Assembly: GCF_027172205.1 (NCBI RefSeq)
Contig: NC_070602.1
Span: forward strand, 17,640,501 to 17,704,500
Direction of reading: 5' to 3'
From: Podarcis raffonei
Lineage: Eukaryota; Chordata; Lepidosauria; Squamata; Lacertidae
DNA: 64,000 nt
Position 1 is the first letter of the stretch. Each line of letters begins with the position of its first letter. This document shows positions 1-53,996 of the stretch, piece by piece. Made by a program: the position numbers and the translations under genes. Under the pieces are notes generated by a model. The model made no database searches. It saw nothing but the letters and a program-made list of their open reading frames with translations, and was not told the origin of the DNA.

Positions 1-1800
1 AGCGATGAGTGAATTGTCGCCAGGATTTATAGCTGTTGTGTTATGCTAAGGAATAAAGACTTAAATCTAAGATAAGGAGACAGCCTGCGTCCAGCCTGAG
101 TTATTGCCCTCACCACACACGAACGACGTTCCTGCTCCTGTTCCGCTGTGTTTACGTTCTGCTGAGTCGGAGGTCCCTGGGGGCAGATCAGAGCCGCGCA
201 GAAGAAGTGTGCCGGATCCCCCGGACTGGCTCAGGTTATGGAAGAGGTTATGGATCATCAGCAATTAAGATAAGCAGCGTTCGTGTGTGTGAGAGAAGCC
301 AGCTGATGAGACGCTGGGAAGGAAGACTGCAGCCAAAGGCCAGCTAAGGAGAAGCTGGTGCCAGCCAGGAGTTCGCTGGGAAGGATCTGCTGGACCGGGA
401 GGTGCGTAAGTAGGCTGGGCCCCGGGAGAAGATGGCAGACGGCCAGAAATCGTCAATCCCTTTTAATAGGGTGGACGGGAGCAAGCCCTGGGTCGGAGAG
501 TGGCAGGCACTGAAGAAAGCAGTGGGAGCCAGGCCAGAGGGGGCTGAGAATTGCTCTGAGGAAGCACCAAGCCCAGGAGGGGCTGAGAGCTACTCTGAGG
601 AGGCACCAAGCCCAAGAGGGGCTGAGGGACGCCCAGAAAGCCCAGGGGGGGCTGGGACTGTGTTGGAAGGCTGTTGGAATGCTCCAACACATGAGCTGCG
701 TGCTGGAGAGCAGCTGAGAGAAGAGAAGAGAGGTGCACCTGAGAGTGGGGGTGCAGGCCATTCCAAGAGTCTTGAGAGTGCCCAGGCTGTTTGGCAGGAG
801 CTGGAGGGGGTTTGCAGAGAAACCACAGCAGAAGCCAAAGGCCACGTCCCCAACAGCAGAAAAGCCTCAAGGAGTGCTGCTGGAAAGGTTGGGGGGGCAG
901 AGAAGACCAAAGGCAAGTTTGCAAAGTTTTCCACTCGGCGTTGCTTTGTTTGTGCTTCTTCTGAACATCTGTGTCGGAGCTGCCCACAGAGAGCAAGGGA
1001 GACAGGGCAGGATGTGTCCAAGGTTGCTTCCCATGGGAACCAGCCGGGTTTCCATGGCAACAAGTCCTGCAGAGGAGGCAGGCGTGGGAAACCGCAGATA
1101 GTACGCGCTCCAGAGAAGGGAGGAAACGCTTATCAGCTGTCTGCTTCTATGGCAGTGTTGGACAACAACACCTGCAACGAAGGCCCCAAGGTCGGGGGCA
1201 GCAGGAAGTCGGTTGCTAAGGCAACAAAGAAGGTCAACTCCAGAGAAGGGAGAGTGCTACGTTGGGTTGTGGACTCGGCTGCTAACGCCCATTTGGTCAC
1301 AGCGCCACCTGATGGACAAATGTGGAACTGCAAGGCTGTTTCAACTGAGAAAACAGTTGCATTTGCTACTGGCTCACAGGGACATGTGACTCATGTTGCT
1401 AACGTGTTTGTCTCTTTCTTACAGGCTGAACTGAAGGTCTATTTCGTACCTGAGATAAAACATTGCCTGTTATCTGTACCTTGTCTTTTACAGGAGGGAT
1501 ATTCAGTGAGTTTTGAGAAAAATGTTTGTACAATTTCCAGAGGGGGGAAGAAGCTAATAAGTGTTGAGAAGAATCAGAACAACCTCTTTGTTCTGGAAAC
1601 ACCTCTGGAGGGTGAGGGGTTATGGATTGATCTATGTGAAATGATGAATTTTTTGATTTGTAAAATTTCAATAAACATTTATTTTTTAAAAAAAAGATAA
1701 AAGTGTGGTGGGTGGGTGGCAGCACAAAATGGCTGCCATAGGCAACAGAAAAAGCAGGTGCCACTACTCCACACGAGTGACTGCTGTAACACACAACAAA
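1..1800 (+). mobile_element. Ty1/copia-like LTR retrotransposon fossil, 5' part
   Basis: A frame at 432-1700 encodes a gag-type zinc knuckle (CFVCASSEHLCRSC), then a protease-like segment beginning WVVDSAANAHL, and a LLSVPCLLQEGY stretch typical of copia protease and gag-pre-integrase regions. About 430 bases of leader, possibly including terminal-repeat sequence, precede it. Integrase and reverse-transcriptase parts are not seen, so the copy is partial. It lies within or beyond intron 14 of copy A, on the opposite strand. The left end is cut by the window edge and the right end is approximate. Confidence 0.65.
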
Positions 1801-2003
1801 CCAATCCTGGGCTGGATCTACAATGACCTGTTTAACGTTATTAGAACGGTATTAGATATGTCGTTCTGAAACGTCACAGGGCATACTTGTTCATTAAAGC
1901 ATTTTTTACCTTGTTTGTCCCCGCCCGCCTGCCCGTCAAACGCTGTCTCCCTGCTGCTGGTTACTCTGCATCACCCTCTGCTGTCACATTTATGAACGTT
2001 AAA

Positions 2004-2167
2004 GGGATGTGGGTGGCGCTGTGGTCTAAAGGCAGCCCTGTTTAGGGAAGCTTTTAATGTTTAATAGACTATTGTATTTTAATATTTTGTTGGAAGCCGC
2101 CCAGAGTGGCTGGGGAAACCCAGCCAGATGGGTGGGGTATAAATAATAAATTATTATTATTATTATT
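2004..2167 (+). mobile_element. SINE head joined to L2-type LINE tail
   Basis: About 27 bases of the Sauria-type SINE head (GGGTGGCGCTGTGGTCTAAA at about 2012-2031) run straight into an L2-type 3' end: CTGTTTAGGGAAGC, then GCCGCCCAGAGTGGCTGGGG, then a (TAA/TTA)n tail to about 2167. The junction has no intervening sequence. Confidence 0.6.
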
Positions 2168-2395
2168 CCATACCCCTTCCTTCACGTTAAGAACCATGAA
2201 TATAGATCCGTCCCTGGTGTGGGATGTCTTGGACTCTGTGCAGTTGGAAAATCTGCTGCTATAAACCCCTGTTATACCATCACATACCCTACCACTTCTG
2301 TTACAAATTTAACACAGCCCCCCATACGCTGCAGACACTAGACAGATTGCACCGAATGCCTTAAATGCCCCTTTAAGAGTACTTGTCTTGCTTAC

Positions 2396-17843
<15,448 letters not shown>

Positions 17844-18537
17844 GGCAGCCGGGCGGTTCCGAGAGCAGCCGCCTCAATGCCGCCACCTGATGCCCTCGCT
17901 CCTCTTTTGCTTTGGCAAGGAGAAGAGCCCTTTCGATGTGGGAGGGCGCACGCTGGAGCAGAAGGGTCCTTTGCGTAAAGAGGCCGCCCTAAATCACGAG
18001 CGGAAATCCTAAACGAGTTGCAGGACCGAATTCTCCATTCAGCAGTTTCCCGGGGCGGGCGGCTGGACGCGCATCCTTCCCTCCACCTTAGCACCCGCCC
18101 TGTGGAACGCCCTCCCACCAGATGTCAAAGAGAAGAACAACTACCAGACTTTTAGAAGACATCTGAAGGCAGCCCTGTTTAGGGAAGATTTTAATGTTTA
18201 ATAGATTATTGTTATTTTAATATTCTGTTGGGAGCCGCCCAGATGGGCGGGGTATAAATAAATGATGATGATGATGATGATGATTACTCTCAGTCCCAGT
18301 TCAGTCCGATGTGAGCACCACTTGCACAAAACTGACCGGGTTTTTATTTCTTTCCTAGGGGAAACCGTTATGGATCCTTGGAAAAGTGCCTCTGCAGCTG
18401 AGTTAGCAATTGCGCGCGTGCTGTATCTTTAAAGGGAAAGGCCTTTTGCGCGCTCGCTCCTCCCAGTTAAAGGCCTTTTTTGCCTGACAGAGGCGGATGT
18501 TGGTTTCGCTCCTGCCGCAGCTGAGCTCTCCGCCGCC
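17844..18537. promoter_or_regulatory. Bidirectional promoter between the two CYP46A1 copies
   Basis: The two start codons are 694 bp apart and diverge. Both flanks are GC- and CpG-rich. A GC box (CGGGGCGGGC) lies at 18051-18060, and no obvious TATA box is near either start. Mammalian CYP46A1 promoters are described as TATA-less and Sp1/Sp3-dependent, which fits. The palindrome AAAGGCCTTT occurs twice near copy B, at 18437-18447 and 18469-18480. An L2-type LINE tail at about 18103-18285 separates the two promoter halves. Transcription starts cannot be placed from sequence alone. Confidence 0.6.
18103..18285 (+). mobile_element. L2-type LINE tail inside the shared promoter
   Basis: Reads CTTTTAGAAGACATCTGAAG, AGCCGCCCAGATGGGCGGGG and a (ATG)n tail. 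The preceding GTGGAACGCCCTCCCACCAG encodes the C-terminal WNALPP motif. It lies between the two CYP46A1 starts. Confidence 0.8.
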
Positions 18538-45494
<26,957 letters not shown>

Positions 45495-45529
45495 AACGTG
45501 TTTAAAAGTGCACTTTATACATGGAGAGA

Positions 45530-46390
45530 ATAATTGGGCGCACTCTTCCCACCTTGGATCAAATCAGGTGTCATAAGAAAGCTGCAGGGATAGTGCAGGA
45601 TAGTGCGCACCCCGGAAATGACAAAGACTCTCCTCCCTGGAAGAGAGGGGAGTGGTTGTGGGCGGGAGCCCGAGCTCCGCCCCTGGCCGGGGGCCTTAGC
45701 CCCCGCCCCTCCTCACCTGGCTGGCGCCCACGCCCACCGGAGGCAGCCAACCAGGTGTCTCCGGGGGGCGTGTTTAGCAGCTTAATGCTGCGGCTCCAGC
45801 TCCGCCTCCTCCTCAGTCGTCGTCGTCCCGCAGCGAGTCACCCACCCTCCACTCCCATTTAGCTCAGGGTCTAGGTTTTTTGGCCTTGCTATGGACCTTA
45901 GGTTGGTCGCCCCGGTTGTCTGGGGGGCCTGGTAGGAATTTTTCCATTTGGCATTAGGCTTTTTGGTTTTTTCGCCTACCTCGTAGCAATCGTCACAACT
46001 TTTGTGGTATTGGTGGGTAGGTTAGGCATTGGATTCATGTGTGTCAAGGGCTAGGTGTGGCCATCGCCTATGCTATCTACCGTGGGTTATTCCGTTAAAG
46101 GAATCTGGCGGTCGTGTATTCCGTCCGATGCCTGCTTGGCGGGAGGCCATGGCACGACCCTCGGTGACATCAGGGGTGAGCCTATAGTTGGATTAGCATC
46201 AACAGGCTCCACCTACTGTTGAATAAACCCACCTCCTATAGTCATCCAATGCCTAAGCCAATACCTTTTCACTGCTGTAATCAATAAAGTTGTGGCCTTT
46301 TCTTGCCCATTAACCTTATATCACGGGTCCTTGTGTGTTTATTTCACATAGTGGGGGTCGGGCCCTCGATCCACAATAAAGATTATCGTA
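45530..46390 (+). mobile_element. Possible solo terminal repeat of an LTR-type or DIRS-like fossil
   Basis: A GC-rich, promoter-like first half leads into a tail with two AATAAA hexamers (about 46224 and 46284) and GTGTGTTTATTTCACATAGT. This U3-R-U5-like layout suggests a retroelement end. I see no protein domain and cannot fix exact ends or family. It starts about 35 bases after the copy B stop codon. Confidence 0.35.
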
Positions 46391-46789
46391 TCATATCGAG
46401 AACAGACATCCCCCCAACCCCTGTGGGTCAGGCTGCCCTCCAGTCATTCACAAGATGCTTTTATGTAAAGCAGGATCATTGGTTCACATGGTTTGAAATC
46501 AGAGGTGTGGGGCTTTGCGAGTGCCGCCAATCAGTTGATCTGGTGCTTGCCAAGAGCACAAAGCTTTGTAGATGCCCATGATCTTCTTGGACCCCCTCAT
46601 CTCTAAAAATCTAAGACACCACAATAACTATTGCAGAGCACTTTACAAGCTGCAGCCAGATTCCTAGTCATTTTTGCACTTTTTTGTATTCGTATAAAAT
46701 TAGCCGAGAGCACTTTTTAAGTTGATGGGTAGTGGTGGCTTTCCTTTGGCCGCAGATCACCTTCTGCTGTAAACTTTTCAGAGCTTAGC

Positions 46790-46792
46790 AAT

Positions 46793-46840
<48 letters not shown>

Positions 46841-46955
46841 TTATTTATACCCCGCCCATCTGGCTGCGTTTCCCCAGCCACTCTGGGCAGCTTCCAAATG
46901 AATATTAAAATACTGTGATACATCAAACATTAAAAGCTTCCCTAAACAGGGCTGT
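46790..46955 (-). mobile_element. L2-type LINE 3' end with (AAC)n tail
   Basis: An AAC repeat at 46791-46838, then TTTATTTATACCCCGCCCATC and the reversed L2 tail. Confidence 0.75.
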
Positions 46956-47330
46956 GTGAAAAGCAGAAGGTGGCAACTTCAGAGGTATTCGCTCCTGTGT
47001 GAAAACGAGGAATGCTTCTGAGAGGATGGAGCTATCGTGTTATACAAAAACAAAGAATGCTTACTTCTTTTCCTGTAGGATTAGGGTTGGGATTGTTCGG
47101 TGAGAACTCCGAGGCCTGGTGCCTCCCCGCAAGGCAGCGTTGCCTGTGATTCTTCACTCCAGCCTCCCATCACGCTGATGTGGCCCATATCCAGAGACAT
47201 GAGCACATGATGAGCAGAGTTAAAACTCCTCAGCTGTGAGGAGTAACATCTACGCCTAATGTATTGCAAATTAAATCAAACCGAACAGAACAAAGAAAAC
47301 ATGGCCTCTCTCTCTGTCTTTATTCCCCGG

Positions 47331-47670
47331 AGGTAAAGGTAAAGGGACCCCTGACCATTAGGTCCAGTCGTGACCGACTCTGGGGTTGCAGCGCTCATTT
47401 CGCTTTATTGGCTGAGGGAGCCGGCGTACAGCTTCCAGGTCATGTGGCCAGCATGACTAAGCATGCAGCGCACGGAAACGCCGTTTACCTTCCCGCCACA
47501 GCGGTACCTATTTATCTACTTTCACTTTGACGTGCTTTCAAACTGCTAGGTTGGCAGGAGCAGGGACCGAGCAATGGGAGCTCACCCCGTCATGGGGATT
47601 CGAACCACCGACCTTCTGATCGGCAAGTCCTAGGCTCTGTGGTTTAACCCACAGCGCCACCCACGTCCCT
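47331..47670 (-). mobile_element. Sauria-type SINE, intergenic
   Basis: Reversed full-length copy, from AGGTAAAGGTAAAGGGACCC to GCGCCACCCACGTCCC. Confidence 0.82.
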
Positions 47671-48479
47671 TCTTCCTTGGAGAGAGAACTGCAAAAGCAA
47701 AAGCAATACAGAGCGGAAACAGCGTATCTCAATTTCCTCTCACAAGACTCCCAAAATCAGTGCTGGAATGTAAACAGACATGTGACATGTAACAATCCCA
47801 CACACATACCTGCAGCTCGGGAGGAATGGAATTCTCAACATGGATTCCCCTAACAAGCTCCATCAGGAGAAGCCCTTCACAAGGACATGCACTTAAGAAA
47901 TGGGTGCCCCCAATTTGGTTCTGCAGGTGTCTGGGGCGAACCCCAAGAATAGGGAGGAGTGGGGGAGCACTCCCATGTGCCAAGCTGAAATGCTTGCACA
48001 GATGGAGCGTTGCACAGATGGCGCAAGCGTTTCATTTCCTCCGTTTTTTCTCCTATGCAAAATTTAATTGGTTAACCAACCCCCATCCACGTGATTTGGT
48101 GATTCTGGTTTGTTAAATGGGACACTGTAACCAGGTTTTACAATATCCATCTGTTTCCCATCTGAGAAAAGGGAGCAAGCAGTGAGACCAAGCCACTGGC
48201 GGACTAGTCCTTTCCCATTAAATCAGGAATGGACACCCTTTGGCTCTCCTGATTCTTGTTAGACTTCAGGCTCCCATCATCCCTGCCTACTGGCCATGCC
48301 AGCCGGGGCTGATGGCAGTCGGAGTCCACAACAACATCTGGAGGAGCTCAGGCTAGCCACCAATGCACTAAAAAAGTCTGGAAACTTTCCTTGCAGCCTG
48401 TGAGTCTCCCTAACACTGAGAGAAGTTGTTTCTACAACTGCATACAGTGGACCAGTGTGATTATGCCAATGTGTTTTGT

Positions 48480-48962
48480 ATATATACAGCCTAGGACCCT
48501 CGTACCTACGGGACCGCCTCTCCTGATATGTCCCACGGAGGACCTTACGGTCTTCAACCAAAGACATCTTGGAGGTCCTGGGCCACAGGGAGGTCAGGCT
48601 GGCCTCAACCAGATCCAGGACTTTTTCAGATGTGGCCCCTATCTGGCAGAACGCTCTGTCACAAGAGACTAGGGCCCTGCAGGACTTGACATCTTTCCGC
48701 AGGGCCTGCAAGACAGAGCTGTTCCACCAGGCCTTTGGCCAAGGCACAGTCTGACCCCCTCCTTTGGTAATCCTCATAGAACTCTAGCCCAATGGTTGCC
48801 ATTAATTTTATTCTGAATTCATTTTAGAATGAATTGCTTTTAGAATGTATTTTAATTAATTGATTGCGATTTTATGTAAACTGTGTTACTTTTACTGTTG
48901 TTAGCCACTCTGAGCCCGGCTTTGGCTGGGGAGGGCGGGATATAAATAATTTTTTATTATTA
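48480..48962 (+). mobile_element. L2-type LINE tail, second subfamily
   Basis: Encodes GHREVRLASTRSRTFSDVAP and FRRACKTELFHQAFG, then GCCACTCTGAGCCCGGCTTT and a TTATTAT tail. Confidence 0.65.
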
Positions 48963-49059
48963 TATCTTGTTCTACTTTGCTTCCAAGAAAATACCACTGT
49001 CCTGCAATCTCTTGGCACTACTTTCTATTCCCAGATGGACAGCTGAGGGCTCGGCCATG

Positions 49060-49515
49060 CTTCTTCCATGCAATTCTAAAATATAGATGTGCTTTTACCC
49101 TTGCAAGATTGAATATACTGCCTTCGGCTGTACTTGAGGGACAATTCCAACAAGTCCCACATGAAAAACGGTTATGTCCCTGTGGGAGATGGCAATACCG
49201 AATCAGTGGCGCATGGCCTTCTGGCTTGCACTAAAAAGACTTGAGGAATGAGGTTATCGCCCCTCTTTTATTGTCCATTCCGGGTTGCCCAACTAATGCC
49301 ACAGTGTCCTTTCTCTTGGCAGATCAAGATGAGCAGGTGACAGCAAAGGTTGCAAGGTTTTCAGCTGGGGCAATTAGAATAAGATCCACTATTTGACTAT
49401 TCAAAACCCTAAGATGTATTTTATATAATTGACTTTTTTATCTTTATTCTTTGTATATTGTATGGTTGTTTTCCTGCTATGGCCGGTGGCTGATGCAAAT
49501 AAAGATTCATTCATT
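49060..49515 (+). mobile_element. Non-LTR retrotransposon C-terminal fragment, family unsure
   Basis: A frame reads FTLARLNILPSAVLEGQFQQ then KRLCPCGRW, like the zinc-finger end of several LINE polymerases. It ends with GCAAATAAAGATTCATTCAT. Confidence 0.45.
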
Positions 49516-49689
49516 CAGTGCTTGGAAAGCATGGAATGGAGTGGTTTTCTGTTTCATCCTTGCTTTCTAGACAAAGGTCCGAGAAATTTCCTCCTTGCCC
49601 CCACTCCTTTGCAAGGGGAAAAAACCCACTCTTTAGTGATAGATTGGAACAAATGACAATCTGGGGGGGGGGATCTGAGCTGAGCTGGG

Positions 49690-49835
49690 ATAGCTCAGGC
49701 AGTAGAACACAAGACTCTGAATCTCAGGGTTGTGGGTTTGGGCCCCATGTTGGACAAAATATTCCTACACTGCAGGGGGGTTGGACTAGATGACCCTTGT
49801 GGTCCCTGCCAACTCTATGATTTTCTGATTCAAAT
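49690..49835 (+). mobile_element. tRNA-derived SINE with CR1 tail
   Basis: GGGATAGCTCAGGCAGTAGA (A box of tRNA type), a degraded B box, then GTTGGACTAGATGACCCTTG, the CR1 3' end. Confidence 0.7.
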
Positions 49836-49959
49836 TGCTGTTTGCTGTAATGGAGTTTTAAAGGGTGTTTTCTCTGAGGGGCGGAGGGAAACAGAAGGGC
49901 GATAAGTGTGGATGAACCCCAAATATTTGAACCGAGTCACTCATACAGTTCAGAAGCAG

Positions 49960-50660
49960 CGTGGGTTGCATTGAATTGTATATTGAACTTAGTATAATAA
50001 ATGATTCTTAGTATAATAAAAGTCTAAATGAGGCTGTGTACATTGATTTTTGGGCTTAGCAGATTTAAGCGGACTAAAAAAGATAGCGCTGGGTTCGAAA
50101 GATGTAGAATCTGTGGAAGCATAAATAAAGAACTTCGCAAGGTTTTCAACAAATTGTATTCAAAAGGTTTGAAAAGGGTTCAGTGCTTCAAGAAGAGTGC
50201 AGAGAGCAAGAGATGGTGTAATTCGGTTTTGGCGATTGCGTAAATGGTATAAAAAGGAAATGGAGACTCAAAGTTAGGCTTTCAAGAGAAAGGCAGCCAC
50301 GGAAATGCAGTGAAAACAGATTGCGCAAGTTGATTTGAAAGAACTGATGTGCAAATTTTGAAAATAAGTAGAATTTGAGTTGAGGAAAGAGTGAGACTGA
50401 GGAAGTGGAGCTGAAAAGAATAAAGATTAAAAAATGGATCGGAAAGAACTGGTGGATTTAAAAGAAGGGAAGCTGAAAGGAGGTTTAATAAGTAGTTGAA
50501 ATTATATGAAATGGAGAAAAATACTGATATATAAGCTGAGAAAGCAGTCAATATACCAGGCTGGATCCAGAGACTTTTGCTCAAAGAACTTGCTATTCAG
50601 AAGAACAACATATCCTTTCAAAATGTGAAATGTGTGAAAAACTTTAAACACGAAACTTTT
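49960..50660. other. Unclassified purine-rich intergenic stretch
   Basis: About 600 bases rich in GAAAAG-type words on the plus strand without stable open frame. It could be the 5' region of a LINE, but I cannot confirm a family. Confidence 0.3.
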
Positions 50661-50681
50661 TTGGTAGTCTAATGTTAGGTC

Positions 50682-51033
50682 GCGGGTGGCTCTGTGGGTA
50701 AAAGCCTCAGCGCCTAGGGCTTGCCAATCGAAAGGTCGGCGGTTCGAATCCCCGTGGCGGGGTGCGCTCCCGCTGCTCGGTCCCAGCGCCTGCCAACCTA
50801 GCAGTTCGAAAGCACCCCCGGGTGCAAGTAGATAAATAGGGACCGCTTACTAGCGGGAAGGTAAACGGCGTTCCGTGTGCGGCTCTGGCTCGCCAGATGC
50901 AGCTTGTCACGCTGGCCACGTGACCCGGAAGTGTCTCCGGACAGCGCTGGCCCCCGGCCTATAGAGTGAGATGGGCGCACAACCCTAGAGTCTGTCAAGA
51001 CTGGCCCGTATGGGCAGGGGTACCTTTACCTTT
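50682..51033 (+). mobile_element. Divergent Sauria-type SINE subfamily
   Basis: Differs from the others at many sites (GGGTGGCTCTGTGGGTAAAA; GCACCCCCGGGTGCAAGTAG; GTGTCTCCGGACAGCGCTGG). Flanked by TAATGTTAGGTC / TAATATTAGGTC at about 50670-50681 and 51034-51045. Confidence 0.75.
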
Positions 51034-51553
51034 TAATATTAGGTCACAACTACACCATACCCTTAAAACACATGGCTTCTCCCAAAGAATCCCAGGGACT
51101 ATAGTTTATCCCTCACAAAACTACAATTCCAGGCACCCTTAACAAACTACAATTCCCAGGATTCTTGGGGGGAAGCTGTGCACCCTAAATGCATGGCATG
51201 CCTGTGACCTGAGCTTTTAATATTATGCAGGAAACTTGGTTGGTTTTTGCAGCAACAGGTTTCCAGAATTGCTTGGCTGACATTAAGCACAGTAATACTG
51301 GTTTGCCATCTAGTGGTTGTCTGGATTTATTTTTTTTAGGGTCTCAAAGCAACATGGAAGTATCTCATAGTTTCAGCGAAAATGTTTATAAAGGAACCCT
51401 GGAGGAAAAGATGCTGTGAGCAGGAAGGTGGGGTTTGGGCAGATGTTAACAATACTTTTCACATATTTGGTGAGGTGAAACTTCTCACTAAATAAATAAA
51501 TAAATAATAAATAAATACATACATACATACAGGAACCTTGAACACACTCATTA

Positions 51554-51771
51554 CAGTGGTACCTCAGGTTAAGAACTTAATTCGTTCTGGAGGTCCGTTC
51601 TTAACCTGAAACTGTTCTTAACGTGAGGTACCACTTTAGCTAATAGGGCCTTCCGCTGCCGCCACCGCCCAATTTCTGTTCTCATCCTGAAGCAAAGTTC
51701 TTAACCCGAGGTACTATTTCTGGGTTAGCGGAGTCTGTAACCTGAAACGTCTGTAACCTGAGGTACCACTG
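51554..51771. mobile_element. GTACC-type MITE, intergenic
   Basis: CAGTGGTACCTCAGGTTAAG to CTGAGGTACCACTG with TA flanks. Confidence 0.82.
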
Positions 51772-51949
51772 TATTTATAAAACCAAATCAGGGGTAGCCA
51801 ACCTGGTACTTGCCAAATGTTGCTGGACTCCAGTTCCCATGGCCAGCGGTCAAGGAGTTGTTGACCAGTAACATCTGACAGGCACTGTGCTGGTTATCTG
51901 TGAGGCAAAGGCTAGTAGAATTTCACAGGAGGCGGGGAGACGATGCTTT

Positions 51950-53820
51950 CTCCGATCTTTAAAATACATTATTGAGGTCATTAAGGAGTGGGTGCCAGGA
52001 GCAGGTCAGCAATAATTCGCACAGCTTCAGTGAATTTAACTCTCTTCAAAGAAAACAAGACAACCCAGGAGACCAGGCCTAGTGAGCACATCTTCTCTTC
52101 CCAATAGAACTTGCCCCTATGAAGCAGTTGTGGGGGCTGAAGGTCCCTGTCTTTCCACAGCCCCCTAAGGCTCATCCTCTGGTTCCTTCTCAAGCAACCT
52201 GAGACTGTGTCATCTTGCCTGTCTCTGCTTGGCCCTCTTCATACCTCTTTGGATTCTGGAAGACCTGGGGAGAGGGAGGCTGGTTGCAGCAGGAGGGGGA
52301 GACTCCCTGGCTTCTTCAGCAACTCTGTCTCTTGGCCTCCCTCCTCATTTTCCACTTCTGCCTGTGATTCTGGGCTGCTCTCTGCCCCAGCCTCTTCCTG
52401 CTCACTAAACCCTGTGGCCTCATCACATTCTGACACCACCTCCTCCCAGTCTGCTCCCTCTGACCACTCATCGTTGTCCCACCACCATTCCCTGGGCTCT
52501 GAGCCATCTTCCTTTGGGAGTTCACCAGCTTGTGCCTCCCACCATTCACCTGCTTCCAGCCAGCCCATAACGTATGAGCACAAATGGGGCACAGCAGGGC
52601 TATCTTTCCAAATGTGTCCCTGTCCCATTGCTCCAAACCAACGAATGGTGTTCAGATTCTGAGGACAAATTAATGACTTCCCTCAAGCCAGAGGCTTCTG
52701 ATCTGGAGGCATTTAGACACATAATGCCTTGGAGCTGCTTTCAGAAAGAAAGGGAAAGTCATGTTCTGGTCCACCCCCACCTCAAAAAGAATATTGTCAA
52801 GTTGGGAAAAGGTTCAGTAAAGAACCTTTCTGATACTAATTAGTACAAGGATTTGTTTCAATTATGTGTGTGCACAGTCTTAAGATTGCAATACTAAATA
52901 CACAGAGGACGAAGAGTTCTCTTGAGCGCAGTGCAACTTGATTCTGAGTAGAAATATATAGAATTGCACTGCAAAGGAAATGTCCACCTGAATCATAGCC
53001 GAAGGGGAGCTATCATTTTGTGACATAGGGGAAATGATCCTTTCAGACACTGCGTATTGGGAGGGGAATTCTACAACCCTGGAAAAGGAAAGGAAAATAT
53101 TTTGATCCTTGCATAAAGCCTTGCATAAAGCCCCCCCTTTTTTTTGCTTCTCCCAACATTCAACACAGCCGAAAATGGCACAAACATCATTACCTTTAAT
53201 CATATTACTTCTGGGTCTATGCAATCCGGGAAATGTGAAGCTTTAGGCCAACCTGGCCTTGACTCTATGTTTTGACGTCCTGGTTTCCTTCCTCCGCCTG
53301 ATGCATTAAAAACATACTGGCCTTGACAGTCCTTAGTCTGGATTTCCTGACGGTTTTCTCAGACTGAGTCATGTCTCGTGGGTTCTTTACCTACTTCCCT
53401 GCGACTCGTGGTCTTTCAGTTATCTAGTTAACAGCGCAATAAAAATGCTCGGATGAAAGACTGAATGTGTTTGGGATGCACGGGTTCAGGTTTACAAGGG
53501 GGAAAGTCAGGCGGCCCCAGATTTGATTACTGTCCCAGCCCAGCTCCTCCGTGCCAAGGGGCTCCCAGGCCTCACAGTGCCACTGCTGCTACATCACTCA
53601 ATTTAAAAAGCACCAACTTCTAAAATAAGGGTTCCTACACAACCAGAATGTGACGGGCTCGAACAGGTTTTTATCTTATTAACAGGTTGCTGGAATTGGG
53701 GGATGCAAAATCTGAAAGGAGAAGAGAACACATCCAGATGGTTTCTTGCATGGTGAGGGCACGACAGTTGCTGCAGTAGACACACCTATGAATCAAGGTG
53801 TTGCATTACTTGCAAAGTCA
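51950..53820. other. Intergenic stretch without a recognised gene
   Basis: The minus strand of 52239-52628 is an open acidic frame rich in Glu, Ser and Trp (EWWWDNDEWSEGADWEEV) with no family I recognise. Composition bias may explain it. The rest shows no coding, RNA or repeat signature I can name. Confidence 0.3.
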
Positions 53821-53821
53821 G

Positions 53822-53959
53822 ACATCTGAAGGCATCTGAAGGTAGCCCTGCTTAGGGAAGCTTTTAATGTTTAATAGGTTATTGTATTTTAATATTCTGT
53901 TGGAAGTCACCCAGAGTGGCTGGGGAAACCCAGCAAGATGGGCGAGGTATAAATAATAA

Positions 53960-53996
<37 letters not shown>

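Noticed and set aside
432-1700. 422-codon frame as a host zinc-knuckle gene
   Set aside because: The order zinc knuckle, protease-like motif and LLSV motif is that of a Ty1/copia polyprotein, and no host introns are present.
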